Below are positions 38,214 to 47,304 of a DNA stretch of 64,000 nucleotides, in pieces. The stretch covers positions 1 to 64,000 of the forward strand of contig JAITII010000048.1 of assembly GCA_031279515.1 (NCBI GenBank), written 5' to 3'. Positions within the stretch are counted from its first letter, which is position 1. Each line of letters begins with the position of its first letter. The translations under genes and the position numbers were made by a program. The DNA is from Deltaproteobacteria bacterium. Lineage in GTDB: Bacteria > Desulfobacterota > Desulfarculia > Adiutricales > Adiutricaceae. Below the pieces are notes generated by a model. That model saw only the letters and a list, made by a program, of their open reading frames with translations. It was not told the origin of the DNA and ran no database searches.

Positions 38214-39410
38214 ATGGCAAGTTGGTTGAACTTCATAAACCCCTTTACTATAGATGACGATCCAGGCACCTACCTGGGGGACTTCTATACGGATAACTTT
38301 GAAAAGGGTGCCCAAAAGGGAAACGTCATCTTAAACTTGGGTCCCCAGCACCCCTCCACCCACGGGGTCCTAAGGGTCCTAGTGGAGCTCTACGGGGAGT
38401 ATGTTTTAAGGAGCGAGCCTGTCTTAGGTTATCTCCACCGCATGCAGGAAAAAATGGGGGAGGTGAAGACCCCCTATCAGTACTTGCCCAATATGGGGAG
38501 GGTGGATTACCTGAACCCCATAGCCTGGAATTGGGCCTATGCCGGCGCAGTTGAGCTCTTAGCTGGTATAGAGGTCCCGGAAAGGGCCGAGTACCTAAGG
38601 ATAATTTCTGCCGAATTAAACAGGATAAGCTCACACCTCTTGTGGTGGGGGGCCTTTGTCTTGGACCTGGGCGGTGTTACACCCATCCTGTACGCCTTTG
38701 AGGAAAGGGAGAAGATTAACGACATCCTGCAGATAGTTACCGGCTCCAGGCTCACCATGAACTATTTCCGTTTCGGCGGAGTGGGCCAGGACGGGGATGA
38801 GAGATTCTTCGCCCTCATAGGCGAGTTCATTCCCTATATGCGCGAACGGCTCAAGATGTACAAGGATTTAGTTACAGACAACGTCATCCTGCGCCGGCGC
38901 CTGGAAGGCATAGGTCCCATGGACAGAGACCTCTGCCTGCGTTATGGGGCCACAGGCCCCATCTTAAGGGCTGCTGGAGTGGACTACGACACCCGAAAGG
39001 CCATACCCTACGGCTTGTATCACAAGTTTGAATACCGCGTGCCCATTGGCCCGCCCAATGATAACTTCGGCCGCTATATTATGCGCCTCGAGGAGATAGA
39101 GGCCTCTTTAACAATCCTCTCCCAGGCCATAGAGTCCATTCCTCAAGGCAAGCATATAATTGACAAGGCGCCCAAGCCCGCCTACAAGCTGCCCCCTGGG
39201 GAGGTCTTTTTTGCTGTGGAAGGCGCCAGGGGCCAGGTCATTTGCCATATCTTAAGCGATGGGGGTAAGACGCCTTACCGCATTAAGCTGAGGGCGCCTG
39301 GGTTTTCCAATCTATCTCTCTTTGCCGAAGCGGCCAAGGGGACCATCCTGGCAGATGCCATAGCTATCTTAGGAAGCTTGGATCTGGTCATCCCCGAGGT
39401 AGACCGCTAG
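38214..39410 (+). CDS. nuoD: NADH-quinone oxidoreductase subunit D
   Basis: LNLGPQHPSTHGVLRVLVELYGEYV, GYLHRMQEKMGE, EGARGQVICHILSDGGKTPYRIKLRAPGFSNL. Confidence 0.97.
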   Translation: MASWLNFINPFTIDDDPGTYLGDFYTDNFEKGAQKGNVILNLGPQHPSTHGVLRVLVELYGEYVLRSEPVLGYLHRMQEKMGEVKTPYQYLPNMGRVDYLNPIAWNWAYAGAVELLAGIEVPERAEYLRIISAELNRISSHLLWWGAFVLDLGGVTPILYAFEEREKINDILQIVTGSRLTMNYFRFGGVGQDGDERFFALIGEFIPYMRERLKMYKDLVTDNVILRRRLEGIGPMDRDLCLRYGATGPILRAAGVDYDTRKAIPYGLYHKFEYRVPIGPPNDNFGRYIMRLEEIEASLTILSQAIESIPQGKHIIDKAPKPAYKLPPGEVFFAVEGARGQVICHILSDGGKTPYRIKLRAPGFSNLSLFAEAAKGTILADAIAILGSLDLVIPEVDR

Positions 39411-39560
39411 GGCCGCAATTTACAAGCCAAAAAGCCCTTAAGCATTTAGCTTTCCCCCGCTCTTACCATCTAGCTCTTTTCTTTTTTTAAGACACCTTAC
39501 CTTGGAAAAGAGCCTAATCACTAGCAAAAATCAATCTATTTTAATTTACGGGGATCACCT

Positions 39561-40535
39561 ATGGATCTCTCCCTTATAACTTTTGTGCAGATATTGGTGG
39601 CGGTCATAGCTATCATTTGCCTCATGGTGGCCAATGCCGTAGTCATGGTCTACGTGGAAAGGAAGGTAGCTGGTTTTATCCAGAGGCGCCCTGGACCCTA
39701 CGAGGTGGGGCCCTGGGGGACTATCCAGGCCATCTGCGATTCCATGAAGCTACTTGCCAAGCAGATCTTCGTGCCTGCCAACGTGGATTTGGTGCTCTTT
39801 TTCCTAGCTCCGGTCCTGGCCTTCTTTCCGGTACTCCTTCTCTTTCTGCCAATCCCCTTTGGTCCCTATTTAACTCCCTGGAAAACCCCTGATGGGCTCG
39901 TCCTCATCCTAGCCTTTGCCGGATTTGGTGTACTTTCCAACCTCTTGGCAGGTTGGGCGTCCAATAATAAGTACGGGGTACTGGGAGCTGCGCGGGCAGT
40001 ATCCCAGAGTATAGCCTATGAGATCCCCCTCATGCTGGCCTTGATGGCTGTAGTCTTTCAGGCTGGCTCTTTAAATCTCTCTGTGATTGTAGAAAAGCAA
40101 GGTTGGGTTCCCTGGGAATGGAACATAGTTACTCAGCCTTTGGCCTTTTTTATCTACCTCATCTGCCTAGTAGCTGAGACCAACAGGGCACCCTTTGACC
40201 TGCCTGAGGCGGAGTCGGAGCTCACTGCCGGTTTCCACACCGAGTATTCGGGCATGGGCTTTGCCCTCTTTTTCCTCTCTGAATACGCCAATATGCTGTT
40301 GGTGTCTTTCATCTGCGCCACCTTTTTCCTGGGAGGCTACAAGGGACCCATTATAGACGGTTTTTGGTGGACCATTATCAAGGCCTATGCAGTCATGGTC
40401 TTCATAGTGTGGATCCGCTGGACCTTTCCCAGGGTTCGTTTTGACCAGCTCTTGAATATCAACTGGAAATGGCTCTTGCCCTTGGGACTTTTGAACCTCT
40501 GGATAACCGCCATAATTATCAAGGTAGTGAATTAA
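39561..40535 (+). CDS. nuoH: NADH-quinone oxidoreductase subunit H
   Basis: YVERKVAGFIQRRPGPYEVGPWGTIQAICDSMKLLAKQ, ETNRAPFDLPEAESELTAGFHTEYSGMGFALFFLSEY. Confidence 0.97.
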   Translation: MDLSLITFVQILVAVIAIICLMVANAVVMVYVERKVAGFIQRRPGPYEVGPWGTIQAICDSMKLLAKQIFVPANVDLVLFFLAPVLAFFPVLLLFLPIPFGPYLTPWKTPDGLVLILAFAGFGVLSNLLAGWASNNKYGVLGAARAVSQSIAYEIPLMLALMAVVFQAGSLNLSVIVEKQGWVPWEWNIVTQPLAFFIYLICLVAETNRAPFDLPEAESELTAGFHTEYSGMGFALFFLSEYANMLLVSFICATFFLGGYKGPIIDGFWWTIIKAYAVMVFIVWIRWTFPRVRFDQLLNINWKWLLPLGLLNLWITAIIIKVVN

Positions 40536-40536
40536 G

Positions 40537-41052
40537 ATGTTTCGCGCCATTTGGGACAATATAAAAGGTATCTACAGCTTGCTGGTGGGTATGGCCGTAA
40601 CTTGGGACTTCTTCTTCTCCCCTCGCTACACAATCCATTATCCCCGCAAGGTGGTGGAAAGGGAGAACCTGGAAAACTACCGGGGCCCCTTGGAACTAAC
40701 TAGGGGTAAAAAAGAACAGGACCAGACCCGCTGCATCTCTTGTCAGCTCTGCGTCAAGGCCTGCCCAGGCCATTGCCTTAAGGTTACCAAGGGTAAAGAG
40801 TCCAAGTCGCCGGAAAGCTGGCTCTATGACTTTAGTCTTTGCTGTCTTTGCGGGGCCTGCGTAGAAGTGTGCCCCACTGGGGCCTTGGCCTTTTCCCACA
40901 AGGTCTACATGGTGACAACTACCCGCGAGGCCCTTATCTTAGATCTCTTAAAAGATCTAAAGGAGCGGGTAGCAGAGACCCCTCTATTAGTAGAAGCACC
41001 AGATTCAACTGCATCTCAAGAGCCCAGTGCCGCTGTAGTTAAAGAGGCCTAG
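40537..41052 (+). CDS. nuoI: NADH-quinone oxidoreductase subunit I (2x[4Fe-4S])
   Basis: RCISCQLCVKACP and CCLCGACVEVCPTGAL motifs; operon position. Confidence 0.95.
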   Translation: MFRAIWDNIKGIYSLLVGMAVTWDFFFSPRYTIHYPRKVVERENLENYRGPLELTRGKKEQDQTRCISCQLCVKACPGHCLKVTKGKESKSPESWLYDFSLCCLCGACVEVCPTGALAFSHKVYMVTTTREALILDLLKDLKERVAETPLLVEAPDSTASQEPSAAVVKEA

Positions 41053-41140
41053 ACGAGCTTTTTAAAGCCCACGGAATTTTTATAATATTTAGGTATATTT
41101 TTAAACTCTAAGAGATAGGCCTAAAGAGCCTTTTTCGGTA

Positions 41141-41782
41141 ATGCGTATGGACAAAGAAGTAGTAAATCCAATCATAGACACCATCCTGGGATCTATAACT
41201 TCAGGGCTAAATTCCCTCCAGGCTTCCATGGAACCTTATCTACCAGAGCTTAGCTGGGTGGCTTATCTGGCCTTTGCCATTTACGTCCTTATCATCTTGG
41301 CAGGCGGCTTTATGTCCATTCTGTGCCGCAACCTGGTGCGGGCCATGATGGGACTGGTCCTTACCTTTTTGGGAGTAGCCGGAATGTATCTCCTTTTGGC
41401 CTCTCCCTTTCTGGCTTTTATGCAGCTCCTCATTTACGTGGGGGCGGTGTGCGTACTTATCTTTTTTGCCATCATGCTCACCCGCAATGTTTCCGATGGT
41501 GAAGAGGCGCATTGGCCCACCTTAGGTGCCTTAGGCTACGGGCTTTTGGCCCTTTTAGCGCCTTTGGGCGTCATAGGACCTCTCATTATCATGCATGCCG
41601 GAAAGATCCCCGTACAGGTGCCTGTGGAAAATCCCACAGGGGAACTAGGGGAAGGTCTTTTATCTGACTATGTGCTCCCCTTTGAGCTCATCTCCATAAT
41701 CTTACTGGTTGCCATGGCGGGCGCAGTCTACCTGGCCTTCAGGGGTTTCGGCCCAGAAAAAAGCAAGAGGCATTCAAAATGA
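41141..41782 (+). CDS. nuoJ: NADH-quinone oxidoreductase subunit J
   Basis: NLVRAMMGLVLTFLGVAGMYLLLASPFLAFMQLLIYVGAVCVLIFFAIMLT. Confidence 0.93.
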   Translation: MRMDKEVVNPIIDTILGSITSGLNSLQASMEPYLPELSWVAYLAFAIYVLIILAGGFMSILCRNLVRAMMGLVLTFLGVAGMYLLLASPFLAFMQLLIYVGAVCVLIFFAIMLTRNVSDGEEAHWPTLGALGYGLLALLAPLGVIGPLIIMHAGKIPVQVPVENPTGELGEGLLSDYVLPFELISIILLVAMAGAVYLAFRGFGPEKSKRHSK

Positions 41783-42084
41783 CCACCCTCACTTTCTTCC
41801 TTCTAGCCTCTCTACTCCTTTTGGCTATTGGCCTAGCTGGTCTTATCACCAGAAGGACACTGGTTGGAATGCTCATCTCAGTGGAACTCATGCTAAATGG
41901 TGCTGGGCTTTCCATTGTAGCGGCATATAAGTCCACTGCGGCCTCAGATGTCTTGGGGCAGCTGGCAACTCTGTTCGTGATGGGACTTGCGGCAGCCGAG
42001 GCCACCTTGGTCCTCGCCATGATCCTGGTAGTCCACAGACGCTTTGGCAAGGTCACGACCAAAGAGATTTCCCTTTTGAGGTAA
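41779..42084 (+). CDS. nuoK: NADH-quinone oxidoreductase subunit K
   Basis: GLITRRTLVGMLISVELMLNGAGLSIVA...LFVMGLAAAEATLVLAMILVVHRRFG. Confidence 0.94.
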   Translation: MTTLTFFLLASLLLLAIGLAGLITRRTLVGMLISVELMLNGAGLSIVAAYKSTAASDVLGQLATLFVMGLAAAEATLVLAMILVVHRRFGKVTTKEISLLR

Positions 42085-42085
42085 A

Positions 42086-43591
42086 GTGATGGATCCCTCC
42101 TCCAGCGTAATAGAAACTGTCAAACTGGTCATACCTTTGGTAATAACCTTCCTGGCGCCTTTTTTCATAATAGTCCTGGGAAAGAATCAGAACGCCAGGG
42201 AAGCTGTCTCTTTTGCAGCTGCTACCCTTACTGCCTTGGTTGTCATAAGCTTTGCTCCCGCCGTCTTAAAGGGGCAGGTGCTCCACTATACTCTTTTTAC
42301 CCTGCTTCCAGGCGTAACTATATCTTTCATGGTAGATGGCCTGGCTATTATCTTTGCCTTCATAGCTCCCTTTCTCTGGATCTTTGCCACTAGCTACAAT
42401 ATTGGCTATATGCGAAGCCTAAAGGAGCATGCCCAGACCCGCTACTACACCTGCTTTGCTGTAGCCATCTTTGGGGCAGTGGGCGTGGCCATGGCCGCCA
42501 ATGTGGTTACCTTGTATCTCTTCTACGAGGTGATCTCGGTCTTTACCTATCCTTTGGTCTTTCACCACCAGGATGCGGAAGGCTATACAGGAGGGAGGAA
42601 GTATTTGGTCTACCTCATGGGGACCTCCAAGCTCTTTTTGCTGCCTGCTATGATCTTGACCTATGTATTGGCCGGCACCTTGGAATTTCCCTTGGGCGAC
42701 ATGGTCCACGGGATCTTCTCTGCCCAGGTCATAGCCGAGCACCCCAATTTGGTGCGGCTCACCTATATCCTCTTCATAGCGGGTCTGGCCAAAGCAGCTT
42801 TAATCCCCTTCCACAATTGGCTCCCTTCGGCCATGGTGGCACCTACCCCGGTCTCGGCCCTCTTGCACGCAGTTGCCGTGGTCAAGGCTGGCGTGTACTC
42901 GGTATCCCGGATCATCTTATCTGGATTCGGTACTGAGCCCATGGCCCAGTTGGGACTATCCCTTCCCACGGCTTATGTGGCGGCCTTTACCATTGTCATA
43001 GCCTCCTTTATCGCCCTCACTAAAGATGACATCAAGGCGCGACTAGCTTACTCCACTGTGAGTCAGCTCTCCTATGTGGTGGTGGGCGTAGCCCTGGTGG
43101 CACCCATGGCTATCCAAGGGGGGCTCATGCACATTGGCCACCATGCCTTTTCTAAGATCACCCTCTTTTTCGGGGCAGGGGCCATCTATGTGGCCAGTCA
43201 CTTAAAATCCATAGCCAAGATGAACGGCTTGGGAAGGAGGATGCCCTGGACTTTCGGGGCCTTCGGCATAGCCTCACTCTCTATGATAGGCGTACCTCCT
43301 GTATGCGGCTTTGTCTCTAAATGGTACTTGGTAAATGGTTCTATAGACCAGGGGCAATTGGTACTCTTTGTGGCTTTGCTCCTATCCACTGCTTTAAATG
43401 CCGGCTACTTTGTCCCCATCTTTTACCGGGCTTTTTTCCTGCCTCCGGATCCAGATGCCAACATGGAGCAATACAAGGAAGCGCCCCTTTCCATGGTGGT
43501 GCCCCTGGTCTTTACCAGCGTGGTCTCAGTAGTCCTAGGCCTCTTCCCGTGGCTTTTTCAAGATTTTATCAAGGCCTTTGGCAAATTTTAA
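42086..43591 (+). CDS. MrpD/NuoL-family proton-translocating antiporter-like subunit
   Basis: NVVTLYLFYEVISVFTYPLV, AALIPFHNWLPSAMVAPTPVSALLHAVAVVKAGVY, KARLAYSTVSQLSYVV, HHAFSKITLFFGAG. Confidence 0.88.
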   Translation: MMDPSSSVIETVKLVIPLVITFLAPFFIIVLGKNQNAREAVSFAAATLTALVVISFAPAVLKGQVLHYTLFTLLPGVTISFMVDGLAIIFAFIAPFLWIFATSYNIGYMRSLKEHAQTRYYTCFAVAIFGAVGVAMAANVVTLYLFYEVISVFTYPLVFHHQDAEGYTGGRKYLVYLMGTSKLFLLPAMILTYVLAGTLEFPLGDMVHGIFSAQVIAEHPNLVRLTYILFIAGLAKAALIPFHNWLPSAMVAPTPVSALLHAVAVVKAGVYSVSRIILSGFGTEPMAQLGLSLPTAYVAAFTIVIASFIALTKDDIKARLAYSTVSQLSYVVVGVALVAPMAIQGGLMHIGHHAFSKITLFFGAGAIYVASHLKSIAKMNGLGRRMPWTFGAFGIASLSMIGVPPVCGFVSKWYLVNGSIDQGQLVLFVALLLSTALNAGYFVPIFYRAFFLPPDPDANMEQYKEAPLSMVVPLVFTSVVSVVLGLFPWLFQDFIKAFGKF

Positions 43592-43603
43592 CTTAGGTGA
43601 AAT

Positions 43604-43906
43604 ATGTCTCATGATACGGAAAAACAAGTGGGCGAGGCGAAATTGGGCGCACTTGGCTCCTTTTTGGATAGACAGCTCTCGCCGGAGCGCATACGCATCT
43701 GGCGCATTGTCTTTTTCCTGGTCCTTCTTGTCATAGCCCTCTTAAATCTTTTGATCACGAACCATCACCCCCACTTTGGATGGGATAAATATCCCTTTTT
43801 CTGGGTGGCCTTTGGGCTCATCTTGGGCGTAGTGATGATCTTTTTAGTGAAAAAGATAATCCAGCCCCTAATCAAGAGGCCGGAGGACTATTATCATGAC
43901 CTCTGA
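43604..43906 (+). CDS. Small two- to three-TM protein of unknown function within complex I operon
   Basis: 100-aa ORF between two antiporter-like genes, overlapping the downstream one by 11 bp; two obvious hydrophobic segments. Confidence 0.8.
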   Translation: MSHDTEKQVGEAKLGALGSFLDRQLSPERIRIWRIVFFLVLLVIALLNLLITNHHPHFGWDKYPFFWVAFGLILGVVMIFLVKKIIQPLIKRPEDYYHDL

Positions 43907-45674
43907 TTTCTTCCATCCGTCTATAGCCTTTATCTTGGTGGCAGCTATCTTGCCCTTTTTGCCGGGCAACAGGCGTTGGAAGTGGCTAGTTATTATTCCT
44001 CCACTCTGCGCCATCTACGCCGCCTTTAGTAATTCCCCAGGGGACTATCTGACCTTGTCGTGGCTGGGGCAGACCCTAAAACTGGGGCATGTGGACAGGC
44101 TATCGCTTATCTTTGCCCAGGTCTTTGCCATCATGAGCTTAGCTGGCATCCTGTATTCCCTCCACGTGGACGACAAGGGCCAGCACATGTCTGCCCTTCT
44201 CTATGTAGCCGGAGGTTTTGGTTGCGTCTTTGCTGGCGATTATCTGACCCTCTTTGTGTTCTGGGAGCTCATGAGCATAGGTTCCACCTTCCTGGTCATG
44301 TTAAACCGCACTAGGGAGTCCGTCTTAGCCTCCTTTAGGTATTTTCTCTACCACACTGTGGGAGGCCTTTTATTACTGGGCGGACTTCTATTGCGCTACA
44401 AGGCCACCGGGACCTTTGATTTTGGGCCCATTGCCAATGCCGCTGCCCAGAACTACGACTGGTTAATCCTAGCCGGCTTTTGCGTGAATGCCGCAGTGGT
44501 ACCACTGCACGCCTGGTTACCCGACGCTTACCCCAGGGGCACTGTAACAGGTTCTGTCTTCATGTGCGCCTATACCACCAAGACGGCTGTGTACGTCCTA
44601 GCCAGAGGTTTTCAAGGTTGGGAGATACTGGCTATAGCTGGAACCATCATGGCAGTCTACGGGGTCTTGTACGCTTCCATGGAAAACAATGCCAGGAGGA
44701 TCCTCTCCTACCACATTGTCTCCCAGGTGGGATACATGGTGGCCGGCATCGGGGTGGGTACGGCTATGACAGTAAACGGCGCCTCAGCCCACGCTTACGC
44801 CCACATACTCTACAAGGGGCTCCTATTTATGGGAGCAGGTGCGGTCCTCTACAGCGCTGGCACCCAGAAATTGGACGAGCTTGGCGGCTTAGCCGCACGC
44901 CTCCCATGGGTAATGGTTTGCTATATGGTGGCGGCCCTTTCTATCTCCGGAGTGCCTATCTTTAACGGCTTTGTCTCCAAGACTATGACTATCTCCGGTG
45001 CCTTTGAGGCCCATCAGATCTTCGTAGGCGTAGGATTGGAGCTGGCAGCTGTGGGTACCTTTATTTCTGTAGGAATTAAGCTTCCCTATTTTGCCTTCTG
45101 GGGCGGCAAACCCACAGATTTTAAGAGGGAGCTAAAACCTATACCCACCAACATGTATTTCGGTATGGGACTTTTGGCTATCCTATGTATAGCCCAGGGA
45201 CTATTCCCGCAAATCCTCTACCACTATCTACCCTTTGAAGAAGAGGCCTTTGCCTATCAGCCCTGGACGGCTTGGAATGTCTTACAAGCCTGTATGCTCT
45301 TAGGCTTTTCCGGGTTGGCATTCTATCTCATGCGCAATGTCATAACACCGCACAAGGCCTTGAATCTGGACTTTGACTATTTCTATCGCCTCATAGGAAA
45401 GCTCTTGTACTGGCTCATCTCCCTACCAGCAGCTTTCATAGACAATATCTGGACCAATGTATGGAACACGGTGGGCCTAAGGGGCCTTATGGGTTCCGCG
45501 TTCTCCACCGTGTTCTTTGACCGCAAGGTGATAGACGGGGTGGTGGACGGCTCTGCTTACTCGGTCAAAGGCATAGGTTTCTTAGGCTCTTTACTGCAAA
45601 ACGGTAAGCTCCAGTACTACCTGGGCCTTATGATCATCTTGGCCTTGGGGATCTTCGCCTTCTTCTGGTATTAA
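43896..45674 (+). CDS. MrpD/NuoL-family subunit with NuoL-like C-terminal extension
   Basis: DYLTLFVFWELMSIGSTFLVM, AAVVPLHAWLPDAYPRGTVTGSVFMCAYTTKTAVY, RRILSYHIVSQVGYMVAGIG; C-terminal FDRKVIDGVVDGSAYSVKGIGFLGSLLQNGKLQYYLGLM. Confidence 0.88.
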   Translation: MTSDFFHPSIAFILVAAILPFLPGNRRWKWLVIIPPLCAIYAAFSNSPGDYLTLSWLGQTLKLGHVDRLSLIFAQVFAIMSLAGILYSLHVDDKGQHMSALLYVAGGFGCVFAGDYLTLFVFWELMSIGSTFLVMLNRTRESVLASFRYFLYHTVGGLLLLGGLLLRYKATGTFDFGPIANAAAQNYDWLILAGFCVNAAVVPLHAWLPDAYPRGTVTGSVFMCAYTTKTAVYVLARGFQGWEILAIAGTIMAVYGVLYASMENNARRILSYHIVSQVGYMVAGIGVGTAMTVNGASAHAYAHILYKGLLFMGAGAVLYSAGTQKLDELGGLAARLPWVMVCYMVAALSISGVPIFNGFVSKTMTISGAFEAHQIFVGVGLELAAVGTFISVGIKLPYFAFWGGKPTDFKRELKPIPTNMYFGMGLLAILCIAQGLFPQILYHYLPFEEEAFAYQPWTAWNVLQACMLLGFSGLAFYLMRNVITPHKALNLDFDYFYRLIGKLLYWLISLPAAFIDNIWTNVWNTVGLRGLMGSAFSTVFFDRKVIDGVVDGSAYSVKGIGFLGSLLQNGKLQYYLGLMIILALGIFAFFWY

Positions 45675-45741
45675 AGCCTAAAGACCAGAACATTTAACTT
45701 CTGCCCCAACGTAAATTAATCTTTAGTCTCTGGAAATATAT

Positions 45742-47304
45742 ATGAATCCAAGTCCCTACCCTGTGCTCACAGTCCTCACCTTCTGGCCCCTGGCAGCATC
45801 GCTCCTCTTGGCCTTCTGCCGCAAGGAGAGCCAGGTACGGATTGTTACCTTAATCGCCTCCCTTATTGAAGTGGTCCTGGCCTATCCCCTTCTGGCCTTT
45901 CAAAGCAAGGAAGGATTTCAGTTTTTGGAGCACATACCCTGGGCTCCAGACTGGGGCCTTAACTACACTATGGGTGTTGATGGCATCAGTATCTTCATGG
46001 TCTGGCTTTCCATCTTTACCCTGCCCCTATGCGTCCTCTGTTCCTGGACCTATATAGGAAAGAGGGTCAAAGAGTTTCATGTGTGCTTACTGCTCATGAC
46101 CATGGCCTGCGTGGGGGTCTTTGCTGCCCTGGATCTGGTGCTCTTCTATTTCTTCTGGGAAGCCCTCTTAATCCCCATGTACCTCATGATAGCCATCTGG
46201 GGAGGAGATGAGAAAAGATACGCCTCTTTAAAGTTCTTCATCTACACCCTGGCAGGAAGCACGGTCCTTTTGGTGGCCATAGTAGCTTTAAGGGTTGTGG
46301 GAGGCACCTTTTCCATCCCAGAGCTTATGCAGATGGACTTTTCTTTTCGTTTTCAGTACTGGGTGTTTCTGGCCTTCTTTTTGGCCTTTGCCATCAAGGT
46401 GCCCATGTTCCCCTTCCACACCTGGCTGCCCGCTGCCCACGTCCAGGCACCCTCTGCCGGTTCTGTGATCCTAGCAGCAGTCCTTTTGAAGATGGGTACC
46501 TACGGGTTTTTACGCTTTTCCTTACCCATGACCCCGGCGGCAAGTGAGTATTTCGCGCCCCTCATGATCGCCATCTCCTTGGCCTCCATCTTATATGGAG
46601 GTCTTGTGGCCTTGGGACAGACGGACATAAAAAAGCTTATTGCCTATTCTTCTGTGGCCCACATGGGCTTTGTGACCTTGGGCATCTTTGTCTTCAGTGT
46701 CCAAGGGGTCCAGGGGGCTATCTTCCAGATGTTAAATCACGGCATTATTACAGGGGCCCTCTTTATGATGATAGGCGCCATCTATGAGCGCAGCCACAGT
46801 AGAGACATCGGAAAGAACATGGGCCTGGGTAAATTTCTGCCATTTTTCATGTTTTTCTGGGGACTCTTTGGTTTTGCTTCCTTCGGATTTCCCGGTACCA
46901 ACGGCTTTATAGGTGAATTTTTAGTCCTAGCTGCGGCCTTTAAGTTTAAGACCCTGGTGGGCATCATCGCAGTGCCCGGGGCCTTACTAGCAGCGGCCTA
47001 TATCTTAAAAGTCACCTTGAAGATGGCCTGGGGCGAACCCCCCTCACCAGAGGGTAAAGGCTGGTTGGATCTAAAGAAGAAAGAATGGGTCTATCTGGTG
47101 GGACCGGCAATACTTGTTATCTATCTTGGACTTGCTCCCTCGGGCTTTTTAAATGTCATAACCCCAACAGTTTCTGCCACCCTAACAAGCTTTGAGTCGC
47201 GTAAGTCCAATGCTCTCCCGGCTCCAAAGGCCCCAGAGGGTACCACCTTGATATTTACGGAAGAGGGCGGGGTTACCTCAGCGGGAGGTGAGAAAAATGG
47301 CTAA
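45742..47304 (+). CDS. nuoM: NADH-quinone oxidoreductase subunit M
   Basis: NYTMGVDGISIFMVWLSIF, LVLFYFFWEALLIPMYLMIAIWGGDEKRYASLKFFIYTLAGS, VPMFPFHTWLPAAHVQAPSAGSVILAAVLLKMGTYGFLRFSLP. Confidence 0.97.
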   Translation: MNPSPYPVLTVLTFWPLAASLLLAFCRKESQVRIVTLIASLIEVVLAYPLLAFQSKEGFQFLEHIPWAPDWGLNYTMGVDGISIFMVWLSIFTLPLCVLCSWTYIGKRVKEFHVCLLLMTMACVGVFAALDLVLFYFFWEALLIPMYLMIAIWGGDEKRYASLKFFIYTLAGSTVLLVAIVALRVVGGTFSIPELMQMDFSFRFQYWVFLAFFLAFAIKVPMFPFHTWLPAAHVQAPSAGSVILAAVLLKMGTYGFLRFSLPMTPAASEYFAPLMIAISLASILYGGLVALGQTDIKKLIAYSSVAHMGFVTLGIFVFSVQGVQGAIFQMLNHGIITGALFMMIGAIYERSHSRDIGKNMGLGKFLPFFMFFWGLFGFASFGFPGTNGFIGEFLVLAAAFKFKTLVGIIAVPGALLAAAYILKVTLKMAWGEPPSPEGKGWLDLKKKEWVYLVGPAILVIYLGLAPSGFLNVITPTVSATLTSFESRKSNALPAPKAPEGTTLIFTEEGGVTSAGGEKNG

